A DNA stretch of 64,000 nt from Sipunculus nudus (taxonomy: Eukaryota > Annelida > Sipuncula > Golfingiida > Sipunculidae): contig CM049307.1 of assembly GCA_026874595.1 (NCBI GenBank), forward strand, positions 9,945,579-10,009,578, written 5' to 3'. Position numbers and translations under genes: made by a program. The notes beneath the pieces are model-generated. The model made no database searches. It saw only the letters and a program-made list of their open reading frames with translations, and had not been told where the DNA came from. Shown here piece after piece: positions 1 to 14,100 of the stretch (position 1 is the stretch's first letter; every line of letters starts with the position of its first letter).

Positions 1-3000
1 AAGTGACGGCCAGCCTGGCCTGATCCATACATCAATCTGTCAACATAATTACTGTACAACAAGAATACTGTATTAAAGGTGACAGGAAATCTGGATTGTA
101 ATGTACTAGATGACCCTTGCTTATTACATGATTACAGAACTGATACAAATGTGGGGATGGGAATGTCCCCACACTGTATCACAAGCAGTTGCTGATGTTG
201 GTGCTGACAATGTTCCAAGACCAGTTTGATGATAGAAGTCTTTATTAAATAGCAAGAGTTCTGGGATAATCTCTGCCGAGGCCTGCCGGCCTGGCAAGAG
301 ATTGTCCGTCTCTCTCTCTGAGAGAGCTGCCCAGTCTCTCTCAAAGCGCGCACTACAAATAGTTTTGTTACAAGGCTTTCACGTGACATATGAGACGTAC
401 ATATCCATATTTCTGCATTTCGTCATAAAAGCTTAACCTGATTGGATGACCTAAAGTAGGTCACAATTACATCAGAGTTAGAACTGTACTTTCTAACTTT
501 CCTGTGATCTGATTGAACAAAAGTTCTATGGAAAATCCCAAGTCTGACCTGACATACATCCAGTTATAGACTGACCTACAAGATCTATTTGGAGGAAAGT
601 GCTTATATACACATGTGGAGTCTCATAAAATAACATGTTTTAATTGTGTTCTACCATTCCCTCATAAAGACTAAACACATAAGTCATTCTGTGACACTAT
701 TTCTGTTTACACAGACTTAAAATAGATCTTAATGGTTTTGTGTACTGTTCTCTGATTAAATTGGGAGAGAAGCCTATATGTGTGTGACCGGATGGCTGGT
801 TGTCTGTGTCATCAATTATGAGAATTCATTCATTGTTTAGTCTGACATGCCTGAAACTGAGTTTATATATGTGAAATATGAAATGTGAAATATTCCTTGA
901 AATATTTCTTAATAAACTAATATGCCATCTCCTACTCCATAACAGAACTGTAAAATCACATCAAAAGATTCAAATTTGTAATTATGGATGTATGCTTGCA
1001 TGAAATTATGATAATAATAAGTTTAAGAGGCAACCCAAATTTATTTCAAGCCATTAAATTTTTAGTTGTAAATTATAAGAACAACCTAAATTGTAAACAT
1101 AATTATAATAAATTATGGATCTCTGCCAATTACATGTGACCGATGAATATATACTGAGCTTCCAAACTTTTATAACATGAGTATGAGTATGCCCCAATAC
1201 ATCAGCACATATAGATATAAAATTTGATATACAAATCGAAGAAGTAAACCCAAAATCAACATTAATATTATGGACATATCTGAGTTATATCAGAACATGG
1301 AACTTGTATCTAAATTATTTATGCAAACATATACATGTATTTGTCAGTTTGGTTTTCATGCAGTAAAAACAAAGTACATCAAAACAGTTACTGTATCTAT
1401 AGAAGCAAACTTCTTGGGCTTAAAGTTATGTTTTTGACTTTTTTTGTAGTTGTTCATATAGTGGGGCTTTTTATTACTGTATCCACTAAACCAAAGACGA
1501 CATTGACTGAGGACATTGAAATGGTGGGCACCCATCTGTTTGTCCATCCACCTGTCTGAAATGGTGTTACTGCAATAAATTGAAATCGAATTGGCAATGG
1601 AACACATGAAGACCTAAAGGTTAGAAAAAATTATCAAATCAGGGACTTATATTGAACATAGCTGTATATTTTGACTGTTTCATATGGTTATCATTAGCAG
1701 ACTGGCGTGCTTGACACCCATGAAAACTTAGGTTAAGTGTGTATATGGATGGACTTTACACATTTGTCAAGGTCACAGAGGCGATCTTGCTAAAATGATG
1801 TCACCATGGATACCAAAATGATTTTAGCTCTATAACTTGAGGAGAGTGTTGGGCACAGTCACCATACTCCCACCATTTAAGTACTTAAGGTGTTTATAAT
1901 AAAATCTCTTATAAACTCTGTGATATATTATATGGTGGACCAAATCAGATTTGAATTTGGAAGATTTGAGGCACAGTCACAATACACACCCCCTTTACGT
2001 GCTATATGGTGGGCTAGGTCAGGTAGTACCTTCTACCTTATCAATAAACAATGCAAATTCTCCCTGGTGTTACTGTTTGTTATCAATATTACACTCATCA
2101 GTTATTTTTAGAAGTGTCACCCCCCTTTTTCCAGACCTAGCTAGGGCCTTTTTTTAAGGTTTTTCATTAGTAATTCTGGGTTGGACCCCCCTTTCCCTAA
2201 ATTTCCCACAGGTATTCAGCACCTAATTTTTGCAGCTACATATGCATGAGACAGGGGCGGATCCAGGATTTAGGAAAAGAGGGGTCAAACCCAGAATTAC
2301 TAATGAAAAACCTTAAAAAAAGGCCCTAGGTCTGGAAAAAGGGGGGTCCAGGCCACAAAATTTTGTCTTGAACCCTGAAAAAAAGGTTGCTTCCAATGAA
2401 AAAAAAAGGGGGGGGGGGGTCTGGACCCCCTGGACCCCCCCTGGATCCACTTCTGATGAGAGATGGTAGACAAACCAGATATGTTCCACAGATCAACTAA
2501 TTTGTTTTACTCAGAGGTACCTAAACATTTGCAATTATATATGTATTATCTCATGTTATGAGTTCATTTTGGCTGTTCAAATAGAACAGTTTCCCTGAAA
2601 AATAGTCTAGTACATAGACTGACTATCTTCAGTGCACCTGTTATATACATTGTAATGGTTCTGTGTATGTCTGTTACGAAAACAAAGACTGTGTGGCCAG
2701 GGGTCTAATCTTGCACATGTGCGACAATTCCAAAACAAGGTTAAGTAACATGAAACAAACACACAGATGAAACCCATATTGGCAGTTTGAAAATCTTGAT
2801 TTATGAAGTAGCACAGCATTGCCACAATGAAAAGTTCTCTGACTTTTAGGTAGGTCCTGGATTTTGATGTTCTTCAACTCATACTCCCATGCACTCGCAC
2901 AAGTTTGTGGCATTTGTGGCACAGAGCCACTAACGGCACGACTTTGACTATTCAAGATTTATTCTTCTAGTATTCAGTCAAATGAATTTGACAATATACA

Positions 3001-4113
3001 GAATTAAAAGTTGCCAATTTGCCAAAATGAATCCCCCCACATTATCAAATCATGGCTTTTTGTTCTCTCTCTAATTGAAGTATAACAAATCATACCATCC
3101 CATCCACTCCATTGGCCAGAGGGGTAAGATTAACTCCACCCTTATAATGGCCAATCAAATGAAGGAACCATTTGTTGGTTATACTCCTGACAGGTGTTCA
3201 GTTAAAGCTCACATAGAGTACTACATTATCTATATAATGATACACTAAATATATTATAGTAAGCTTCCACCTGACACAAGTCTTATCAAATATAATCCCT
3301 GCAAGATGAAGAGCTTGACCTAACACCAGCTTAGCTACCAAACAAAGCGTTAATCTGACATTTCAGATAAAGTAATATACTAATTCTACAGGTCCTCTTG
3401 TCAAGGAGGGTGATGTCTTGTACATTTAAACACTTCTTTATCTACCTGTGTGACAGGCTTTTAATGCAGGAAACATTAAATTCACAAAATCAGTAAAATT
3501 ATAATAATTAAAATATTCATACTATTTAGAAAAGCTGTAAATAAGGGAGATGCCAATTGAACTCATTCTGTGCAATATGAAATCATATCAAGAATAAACA
3601 GGTGTCAAATCTTACAGGTTTATTTCTACTTGAGTACAAGAGTATGCAAACACTTGTAGAATGAAATAATGGCAGATTCCAAAATATAAGGAGAAAAAAG
3701 TTAAAACATGCCTGGTATGTGAATAGGTCCCTTTGAATTAAGACCCATAAAACTTCAAAAGATCAAGTTTTTTCCACCATTAACTTGTTCCCAGTCATGC
3801 ATAGAAGGTATAATTCACTTAATGAAATGCTGAGTGTTAAATGAGCTGTCACTAGCAATAACTTTTTTTTCTCAGACATAAACAGAGGCAGGTAACCCTT
3901 GTTAAATCTGTTTAGCAGAAGTTTATCTGTTCATTAAATATGTTGCAACTTGCTGCTAATGAATTAGTGACCTTTTAACCCTTAAATACAAAGTCCTTTA
4001 GTACATCTGGATAGTAGGTTAGTGTTAATACTTCCTACTATGTACATGAAGGCCCATGTTTTCTGACACTGATAGGTAGCTTAACTGTATCTCTTTTTTT
4101 CCTCTGTTTTCAG
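1..4113. other. intron (5' part of galactokinase gene), no exon seen
   Basis: Because the first recognisable galactokinase exon starts at 4114 in the middle of the protein, this stretch is most likely intron. I looked for the missing N-terminal exon, which should encode the GHMP motif around GRVNLIGEHTDY, on the plus strand and did not find it. The reading frames here are short and resemble nothing I know. The stretch is AT-rich and carries one clear inverted repeat (2120-2347, listed separately) followed by a G-rich/C-rich tract to about 2450. A pyrimidine-rich acceptor ending in CAG closes it at 4113. Confidence 0.6.
2120..2450. repeat. inverted repeat (small foldback/MITE-like element)
   Basis: Positions 2120-2191 and 2280-2347 are near-perfect reverse complements of about 70 bases, separated by about 88 bases. 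Each arm contains a CCAGACCTAG-type block, a poly-T/poly-A run and TTCATTAGTAATTCTGGG or its complement. The right side continues into a G-run and a palindromic GGATCCA-rich tail near 2400-2450. It has no coding capacity. It resembles small non-autonomous transposable elements, but no target-site duplication was identified. A distantly similar GGATCC-containing block occurs near 63170-63240. Confidence 0.6.
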
Positions 4114-6071
4114 GCCCTTCCCATGGTGACAGTAGTGGTTGGAGTGAGGACAGACACTGGAAATTGTCGTGTACTGACCACAGCAGATGGAGTTGATGAT
4201 CCTAATTTATCCGAGTTTGATCTGCCAAATGCACAGGCTCCCCTCAAACCTGGAAAACCTGCATGGGCCAATTATGTCAAGGGTGTTGTGGCATGCTACA
4301 AAGGTAAAGTATAGCAATGTTTTTCCTTAAAATCATTTCCCTTTTTTGTTAGTGAGTTTTTTTTGCAGTTGAAGGTATCAGAGATAGTCTTCCTGCGCAC
4401 CTTAAGCTCATGATGATGGTAGATGATGAATGATGTCTCTGTCTGCTGAACCCAATAGACCATCCACCTGGCTGATCAGTTTGTCTTTTAATTTTAATTA
4501 CTTTAAATCACTAATGAATTAGTTTATGTTTTTATGCCCCCGCCACAAAGTGGCCGGGCCATATAGTTTTACCCATGTCCGTCCTTCTGTCATTCCGTCA
4601 TTCCAAAATCAAACAGTTGTACGGACTTTTTTCGCAATGCCTGCAGATATTGGCCTGATTTTTGGTGTGTGGGCGGATAATGACCAGTTACAGATCGAGT
4701 TCGCATTTCGTCCTAGTTGACCTACTTTTGACCGTTTTACTGCTCCTTAACTTAGAAAATTTCATGAAAAATAGAAATTTTCATGACAAATACACATGTA
4801 CAGTTTTTTGTTTGCAATGCCTGCAGATATTGGCCTGATTTTTTGTGTGTATGCAGATATTGACTAGTTACAGATTGAGTTCGCGTTTCGTCCCCGTTGA
4901 CCTACTTTTGACCGTTTTACGGCTCCTAAACATAGAAAATTTCATGAAAAATAGAAATTTTCATGACAAATGTACATGTACAGCCATTTTTAGCCCTCAG
5001 CTCATAGGCTGATAGGCTATTGTCATCACCCAAGCTGTCCTTCTATCCGTCCGTTCATCTGTCTGTCCGGTGTCCGTCCGTCTGTCCGTTCCACGTCTGT
5101 TAACTTTTACCTTGTGAGCGGGATATCTATAAAAGGATTCACTATTGGAATTTTATTTCATCAGTGAAGATGTATATCCATAAAATCGAGATTAAGTTCA
5201 AATATGGGTGACCTTGACCCATTTTTCTACATTTTAGAGCTGATTATAGAAAAACACTCAGAAGCTTTATATCTGAGGAACCATTGTGTGGATTTTCACA
5301 AAACTTACTATGATCATTGGGACTGATGGTCTGTACGTGCTGCACAATTTTGGTGGTGCCACCTGCAATTTCTGATTTTTTTATGAAATTTTATCAGATT
5401 TTTCAATTCTGGCCTTTTGTGCAGGATCTCTCCAAAGGTATTCAACACAGGAACTTCATTTCTTCAGTGCTATTGCATTATATTTACAAAATCTTGGTCA
5501 AGTTCAAAGATGGGTGGTCTTGACCTACTTTTCAAGGTCACAGAGCTTTGTATAGAAAAAAATTTAGGAGCTTATTTCTCAGGAGGCATTTGGTGAATTG
5601 TTATGAAACATGGTACATACCTCTCCAATTTAAATTTATAACTGATTATCAGCTTTTGCTAATATTCTAGTTTCGCAATGCTATGCTTACAGATACTGGC
5701 CTAATGTTTGGTCTGTGGGCGCATAATGACCACGTACAGATCGAGTTCGCGTTTCGTCCCAGTTAACCTATTTTTGACCATATGACAGATCATGAACATA
5801 GAAAATTTCATGAAAGACAGAATTTTTATGAAAAATGCACATGTATGGACCTTTTTCACAATGCCTGCAGATACTGGCCTGATTTCTGGTGTGTTGCTTG
5901 ATAATGACCCGTTACAGATCGAGTTGCATTTTGCCCTTGTTGACCTACTTTTGACCATACAACACCTCCTGAACTTAAAAAATTTTACAAAATTTAACAA
6001 ATGTTTCTAATTTGCCCCAGGCGGGGACATTCTTGTCGTTCCGACACATCTAGTTTAATTTTATATAGATA

Positions 6072-6155
<84 letters not shown>

Positions 6156-8958
6156 GCCCTTTTCTTTTGATATGCAAGCAGACAGTTTAGTCTATTTTTT
6201 TTTCTTGAAGCATAATGGAATTTGTAAAATCTGCCCTAAGGTTTACAATGTCAATGTCCAAACAAAATAGTTTATATATGATAAGTTATAGGGCAAGTCA
6301 GACACATTTCAATGAAGTCTCTTCTTTTGTACAACCTTGCACATTGGAAACAATTGTTCTCAGTTCAGTAGCAATGTACCTCATGTACCAGCAATTAATT
6401 TGTAATTGCTAACTCCAGAAAATCTTTTTTACATAAAATATTCATTAAATGATATGATTATTAATTAAGGGTGAATGATTTAAGCGTATTTTTTTCTGGA
6501 ATTAAAGAGGAATCATCAGACAGTAAATGTAATTTAATTTTATTAAGAGGTGATCATACCAATATATACAATTACTTAATTATAGAGTATATGAAGTATA
6601 AACATTTATGACTAGTTTTTGGTAATAAAATAGGTTAGAAAGGTAATTGCATAGAAAAATTATTTGAGCTTTCTTAATATTAAATACAGAAGTGTACACA
6701 GTTTTGTTAACATTTAAGTCCAGATGAGTTTCTCTAGTTAGAACAATTCTTGGTGTGTAAAGATCAATGAACATCTGCGATTAAGTGGCAGTTCAGGATA
6801 CTGTTTGTTATCTATACGTGTACTATAACTACTCCCCTGATGGGGGATGAGATAACCGGGTGATAGTGTGTGATAAAGCAGTCTGTATTCATATGATAAA
6901 TGGGTCAAAAAGTGCATTCCAGCAATATACATTGTTACAGAGCACGTCCTCCTTTGCCTATATTCACTTATCTGTCCATCACTCCACTCTTTGTAAGGAA
7001 AGCTCTGCTGGGCCTATGATTGCGTAATTTACTGCACCAAACTCATGTAACATACTATAGTGTAGTGTTTGCTAGGCTTGATGTTGATATTTTTGTGTTT
7101 GTGTCTTTGTTTGGTAGTGTTCACTCAATATACCCAACGGTTACCAATAAATTTAAGTGATTTAGTTAAGGGCACGCTATGAGTAAAGGAACCAATACAA
7201 AACTTTTTGGGTGGATTGATTTATTAACTTTATAAGAGTAAACCTGATGCTGCGGGCAGAGATCTAGACAAATTTGACTTTTTGTTTGCATGTTTTCTGG
7301 TTGTTTGTTTGTCCATATATTATCTTGAAAAGTTTTCAGTGAAATTCAGTTAAATTTAATCCTTTTTTTCAATACTTTATCTGACATCAAAATTAAAGTT
7401 CTAATAAAAATGGGGTGATCCTTTCTGATAAGTTACCAAATGTACAACCAAGGGTCAAACTGTTTATCATGATATTAAAAGCATGGGGGTCATGTGAAGT
7501 GGGTGGTCATTAGGTGGGACCTCAGGATAAATACAGACTTTACATTATGTACAGGTAACCTGAAGCAGTCCTTTGATGCTGTGATTGCCACATCAGTACC
7601 AATTGGGGGAGGACTTTCCAGCTCAGCCTCTGTGGAGGTTGCTATGTACACTTTCCTGGAGCAGATTGCTAAGGAACAAGGTGTTGCCACGGAGAAGGAG
7701 AAGGCGTTGGCATGTCAGAAGGCAGAGCATCAGTTTCCTGGTATGCCCTGTGGCATCATGGACCAGTTTATCTCTGTCATGGGAAAGGAGGGACAAGCCT
7801 TGCTTTTGGACTGCAGGTGAGTTTATCTAACAAAAAAGATCTAATATTGTATTATTTTTTCTTAATAATTTAATAATTTCTTTACTTTGGGACATGAATA
7901 ACAACAACTCGGAATTCCCTCTTAGTATTTGTCTAATCAAACCCATGGTATTAGTAAAGCCGGTTTTTAGTTCTTTATATATTATTGTACACCAGGAAAT
8001 CACAGGCTTCTGGTAAAATTGATTAAATTCGTAAAATATAGATAAGTAGTTTGGATAGAGTATACTGTGACAAAATGGAAAAGTGGTCACTTGGGTAAGG
8101 TTTATAAGTGATTGGTTATATAAAGGTTGAACATATTCTGCTGGTGATGGAATAAGCAAAGAAGGATAAACAAATGACATGTTAATAACACAAAGGACAC
8201 ATAATTATTAAGTGAAAAATAAATGGGTAAAGATTATTATGATGACAATGATCAATTATAATAGAGATTTAAATTATGTTGAAAATGGGAAACCTGCAGG
8301 TTTTCCTGTTTTTGATGTAACTAAACAAAAACTTTTAATTAAAAATAAGTACCCAAGTTAACACATATAATGACAGCTATTAAAGTTTTGATACTCCCTG
8401 TGAATCACTATATGATTACAGCAATATATAATCAGTCAGACACACTGCAGCTTTTTAGCATTATTCGTACCTGCAGGTCCATGGAAGGTAAACTTGTTCC
8501 CCTGCAGGATCCCAAGGTTGTCGTCCTGATCATCAACTCAAATGTTCGTCACCAGCTGACGGGCAGTGAATATCCCACCAGGAGGCACCAGTGTGAAGAG
8601 GCAGCACAAATCCTGGGCAAGAACAGTTTACGAGATGCGACCATGCAGGATCTAAAAGGCATGTACACTTTTATCAAATATATGTTCTCTTGTATTATAT
8701 GAATCTGTTGATTGTTGATGGCATAAAGTACTAAATGAAGTTCCAACAAAGCAGTATATTTGAAGCCAGCAAAATTAATGGTGCCAGGATTGTCAATTAC
8801 ATTTCATGATTAGCCTTTTTTTTGCAAATGAATTTCCTACCTGTCAATTAGAAATAACAGAATTTTGTTTAGCTGACTATTTTCATTCTTCCACAATTTA
8901 TCATAATCTGGTTAATCATTTTTATTGAAAAAATTCTTTCAGGTTATGTCTTTATATA

Positions 8959-9026
<68 letters not shown>

Positions 9027-10887
9027 ATATAATTAAAAGAAAATGATATTTCAGTATCCATGGGTATAAAAAAATTGCCCTAATCTATTCCACTGAATCA
9101 CCTGCCCTACCCATGAAGATAAATCAATGCCACTGCCAATATGAGAGAGAGAGAGAGAGGGTTTTAAAATCTCAAGACTGAGCAAAATGAACATATTACA
9201 CACATTAAGGAATAGGTTTCTTATTTATCAGTAAAGATGAACTCTGTTTTAAAGAACATATCATGGTACCAAACCTCCATGTTGTCACTACAGAAACTGT
9301 TCAGAAACCTCCAAGAATGTGACCTGTGCATATAAATTGTTTGAGAGAGGTTACTCCTGTGTATCAACAGGCATGCAAATCTGATCTTCAGTGCTGACTT
9401 TATGTAGCACCCACTGAAGTATAATCAATTATGAAAATCCTCAGCATGCTAGTCTTCTAGCACGCACACAAACACTGCAGCATACTGAGCTGAATGATTA
9501 ATGTTGTATAAAAAATAAAATCAATAATAGCTGGTCTGCAGTTTGTAGGGATTAATTTACTGGCAGACACATGCATGCTTTTGATATCATCATTATAATA
9601 TGTTTAAATTCCTAAAAGTTGCATATAGTAATACTTATTTAAAAATTGGAATAAAAGCCAGAATACCTTCAGTAATTTTAAATTTTTATTAAATCAATTT
9701 CAAATTATAATTATTATTGCCGTCAAAAATTTTCAAGAATTTACCAAATTTCATGAACACTCTCTAATATTACATCTTCTTTTAAAAGTAAATTTAGCTA
9801 TTTGTTTAGACTCTTTTACTAATAATTCTAAAGTAAAATCTTTTCCCTCTGTTTAAACTGTTCACAATGAATTCATACAGGAAGATGGGTTTGGAGTGGA
9901 TTTCATTTATCTTGTTCAGTTATAATTCTGACCAGTCTGAGTCACTTTGAAGTTTAAATAAAAATGAACTAGATCTTTTTTGGGAATATTCAAGAATACA
10001 TAAAAAAAAAGAAATCTTTGCCAATTGAGGTCACTACTAATTAGGCCTAGCCTAACTATTTGCCACAATGCCAACGTGTTCATGGTCAGGGATCTCTATG
10101 AATATAAATAGAATCCTGTGAACATTTTCAGTGAGTAATAATGCTAAAGCTAAACAAGCACTTATTAAAGCATAGCCCTGTAATCAAATATGTTATTTGT
10201 TTACTGTACAGCTGAAGCAGACAAACTGGACAAGGTGGTGTTCTGCCGAGCTCGCCATGTCATCGGTGAAATCCAGCGCTGTGAGGAGGCTGCAGCAGCA
10301 CTTGAGAATGGCGATTACACAAAGTTTGGTAAACTGATGCTGGAGAGCCACAACTCGCTGCGTGATGATTACGAAGTGTCCTGTCCTGAGCTGGACCAGC
10401 TCGTAGAGGCAGCCATGGAGGTAGAGGGAGTGTTTGGCTCTCGTATGACTGGAGGTGGATTTGGAGGGTGTACTGTCACCCTGCTTAAAGCAGAAGCAGT
10501 GCCTCAAGCTGTGACTCATATCCAGGTAAGTCCAGGTGTTAAATACACGTACACATAACAGGAGCTTTAGGTTATATATTTTATGAGGTCAATTGGATGC
10601 ACATGTCAGGGATCTCGCTTTGCAATCCTTCGTCGTAAATTTTAAAGACAGAAACAAGTCCTACTCTTACAAGTCTAACTCTGACAATCAAAGCTAAATG
10701 TTAAGAAAATCATTATGTTGAACTTCAGTGAAACAATGATCTAAATGTTTCATTAACATAACTGTTTTTTTGTTTGTTAATTTTTTCCAACATAAGCTGA
10801 GATTTAATTGAAACAAGGTTTCTTCTTTTCTTCAGCTTTCTTTTCTATTGTTCCTCCCTCTGTTTGTCTATCTGTCTCTCTCTCTCG

Positions 10888-10939
<52 letters not shown>

Positions 10940-11150
10940 ATAATGTATATATGTGCATGTTTAAGGCTATTTGATATAAATGAATTCCACTTGAACACTC
11001 ATTACAGATAACATTAAAAGTAGCATGTACTGATTGACCATTGTGCAGCTGACAGTCTCTCTTCTCTTCCAGAAACGCTATAAAGGAACCGCAACTTTCT
11101 TCCAGTGCACCGCTAGTGATGGAGCCCGTGTGCTGCAGTTGCCACAGTGA
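4114..11150 (+). CDS. GALK1: galactokinase (5' exons outside window)
   Basis: Galactokinase phosphorylates alpha-D-galactose with ATP in the cytosol, the committed step of the Leloir pathway. Five exons join in phase: 4114-4303, 7555-7816, 8477-8658, 10212-10525 and 11073-11150 (TGA at 11148-11150), giving 341 residues. About 50 N-terminal residues found in human GALK1 (392 aa) are missing because their exon(s) lie upstream of the window. The product follows human GALK1 closely, with WANYVKGV in exon 1, the GHMP motif GGGLSSSAS in exon 2, the catalytic Asp (GIMDQF, codon 7761-7763), SNVRH and SEYP in exon 3, RARHV and [14 protein letters not shown] followed by [13 protein letters not shown] in exon 4, and GTATFF near the end. 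The introns are phase 1, 2, 1 and 0. The third intron (8659-10211) must use a GC donor (see findings). All key residues in view are intact, so the gene looks functional. The assignment to the GALK1 rather than GALK2 branch rests on close similarity and on the final residues. Confidence 0.96.
4526..6055. mobile_element. repeat element with ~180-bp internal units (in galactokinase intron)
   Basis: The region opens with TATGCCCCCGCCACAAAGTG and a CCGTCC-rich stretch, and ends near 6050 in GCCCCAGGCGGGGAC. A unit containing CAATGCCTGCAGATATTGGC, a GAGTTCGC(A/G)TTTCGTC block and TTTCATGAAA recurs at about 4635, 4815, 5676 and 5859, giving spacings near 180 bases within each pair. Between the pairs (about 4996-5640) lies a different block with its own CCGTCCGTTC run and GACCTTGACC motifs, possibly nested. 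Short frames across it are non-coding repeats of each other. It looks like a non-autonomous element of a kind I associate with bivalve genomes; the superfamily is unknown. Confidence 0.65.
6066..6150. repeat. (TA)n microsatellite
   Basis: About 80 bases of near-pure TA dinucleotide lie at the right edge of the element at 4526-6055, within a galactokinase intron. The rest of this intron (6150-7554) shows nothing recognisable. Confidence 0.95.
8951..9023. repeat. (TA)n microsatellite with nearby (GA)n
   Basis: A TA dinucleotide tract lies in galactokinase intron 8659-10211; a short (GA)n run follows at about 9143-9159. I see no other structure in this intron. Confidence 0.95.
10886..10927. repeat. 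(TA)n microsatellite
   Basis: A TA tract preceded by (TC)n and followed by (TGTA)n lies in the last galactokinase intron (10526-11072). Long frames here are translations of the repeat. Confidence 0.95.
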
Positions 11151-14100
11151 TGCCAAGATGAGGTGTAAAAGATGACGTACCATCAGGCCACAATTTAAAA
11201 TATACAAGTTTAACTTATAAATGATTGGCTGTATGTTAAATGACATCATCAGTTAGAGACATTACACCAGCCATAACAATACAAGGTACCTACACTGTAC
11301 CAGGTTTACAGGGTTGATGTTTAACAGTTTGATATTTGAGGTTGGGATGTAATTTGTGCTATAGTATAAATAATGAAGTAGAATATTTCACAAATATGGT
11401 GTTACATATGAAGTGTTTCTGCCCTGAATTATGGTTGATCACGCCATCACATTTTTAATCAACCTTGGATTCTTCTATGTGTAACTATGTACACCCTTTG
11501 GCAGCTGTGATCAAGTGGTAGCTTTACAAACACTTATTTCACCATATTTAAAAAAAAATAACAATTTGAAGTTAAATATTCAAAAGGGAATGCATGAAGC
11601 TAGCCCTATATGCAGGTGATGTGGATCAAGACTGACTTTGCGTCAGAGTGAGTTTAAAACCAGTATATTTGTCAGAGCTCTCAACCTATATGTCGGCATA
11701 GTCTATGATTCTATCTCCAACATATCTGTACTACATGGATGCTATAATATAGCATCCATGTGGAAAGTCCCTTGACTTAGTTCTTTCCATTTTATGTATT
11801 AAAAAAAAAGTCCTTTCAACAATGTTTAATTTTTATCAGAATCAGGGCTAAAAAAAAATTGTAAGTGAACACTAAAGACAATCCAAATTTGGAAATTTAG
11901 GCCCTTGACAAAATACTTATATTTCTGTTATCTTTATATTTATCTGTTCATCTAATAATAATAATAAGTTAAATATTTTATTTGTTTATTTAATATGTTT
12001 ATCTTTGTTGAGTATAATATTCTAATGGTTTGTTCAAAGCACCAAAACCATCACATCTTGTGAGAAAGTGAAACATATAATGTAATACTTTCTCTTGGTG
12101 CTTACCTGTGGAAGGATAGATAAGCATATCTTGTATCCTCAATTTCTCTCCAAACCATCTGATATTACAATTACAGAAATACTGTAGAGCATTCCATGGT
12201 AATCGCTAATTAAACTACATACATCATCTTCTTCATCCAAATGCACAGATTACATGTTTCAGTGATAGTACCAAGTCTTTACAATGCAACTTGAACTAGT
12301 TTATATGTTTGTTTTGTTATATTTTACATATTACTGCCTGTCAGGGAATGCAGATTTGGAAATAGGATCTCATTGTATGAATTTACATATACTTTAACAA
12401 CTTGAGCTGTTAGGGATCTAAGTAGCCTGAATTGGGACCACCATATGCTTTTACATGTTTGCTGACACGGTATGTGGTATGTGTGATTTACCTGTCATAG
12501 ACAGGGTTTATGATACTTTTTTGTTAGGTACCTGAAGACAAAACAACATAGATTTATAAAGGTGTATATATGTTAACAAAATATCTTGATAGGCACAATG
12601 GTAGTGTCATATTTAAGTTCAATGTTAAGCAGTTTATTTTAATAGGGTTATGTATATATAAGTACTCTCATGTAAAATGTAACATCAAAAATGATAATGC
12701 TTGATGTTATGATATTTGTGTTATTCTTATTTTACTATATCTTATTAACAAAGCTTTTCCTGATACATTCTTGCAGTCTCTAATTAAAATTGGTGCATTT
12801 TTAACAGATCTGAATACTTCTAGTGGATCTATTAGAATCTCACTTTTGGCAAAGTACAATAGTTGATGAAGGTACAGAATATTTGACAGCCTTTTCTTGA
12901 TCTCAGTGTAAACTTGTTTCTTAACAAAACAGCACATTTGTACATGTGTTACAGTATGTCTTATTGCAGTTTCTTTAATCTGATAGAACTTCTCTCATAC
13001 TTACTGTGTACACAGGGACCACCATTTTTCTGTTTATATATGATCTGTGCATTCTTGAATCTCATACTAGAATCTGAAGGTGCTTCACTCTACACATGCA
13101 CAAACATAATTGTCAAAGTATAACAAATGAATGACTATTATTTACTCCTTTTATTTCTTGAAATTTTGCAGATTATATTTCTCATATATATTGACCATTC
13201 ATCATTCCAACTTATATGCAACAATGGAGGTTTAAAATATGTCTCTGTATTGTATCAAGGTGACAAAAACTTGATAGGTCGGCATGCTGTATAACACTGT
13301 ACTCAATTTTCACCAGCCAGATTTTTCCTGGTAGGATAGTATAAACAGTTATGTTTTTGAGACATCACATTATTTCACCAAAAATGATAAATTCCTGCAC
13401 AACCAGTTATATGTTATATATCGAGAGACCAGAAACACCCCACATATGGCTAATATTTATTTTGTAATCTGGTATATATGGCATACTAACATGTACAAAG
13501 GAGAATCACATCTATATATTTATTTACACTAGGTTGTGAGATATTGTACCACACATGGTATCACCACAGATCTCAATAACTGTTACAGAAATCTGTATAT
13601 TCTGTTGTTTTATCTTTTTGTTATCCAGTGTGTAAGTGACTGTACTTGTTCATAATTTGTATCTTTGGTCATTACACAAGAACACTTCTTTAGCAGTTTC
13701 AAGCAAACTTCTAATATCACCTGGAAGAGCTCTCTGATTGTCACCTCTTTAAACCTCATATATTTATAAAACATAATCAAGAGATAATAAAATTATCAAA
13801 TTCATTTTCCATTAAAGGATATAACCTCATCAAACTGAATAGGAAATTATGAAACTCAAACATTTTGTGATACTGGCTCAAGGTCTAGTTATACCATTGA
13901 GCGTAGTTTGATCACGTGGTGGTGTTATTGTTTCGAGAGCTGGTTAAGCGATGGTGTAAGTGTAATTTAAGGTGTACTTTTATGTAGAGTGTAAGAGTGA
14001 ATGTATCTAACTGCTTCGTCCTTCTGCCAAGAAGTGAGTATATATATAGTGGATTGTACTATGAACCCATTAACGCGCTATGTCATGGTGCGTCTTGTTC

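Noticed and set aside
1-4113. Search for the galactokinase N-terminal exon (GRVNLIGEHTDY motif).
   Set aside because: No sequence coding for it was seen; the exon is taken to lie left of the window.
10845-11249. 134-residue minus-strand frame opposite the last galactokinase exon.
   Set aside because: It runs through a (TA)n repeat (IYIYIY...) and is antisense to a real exon.
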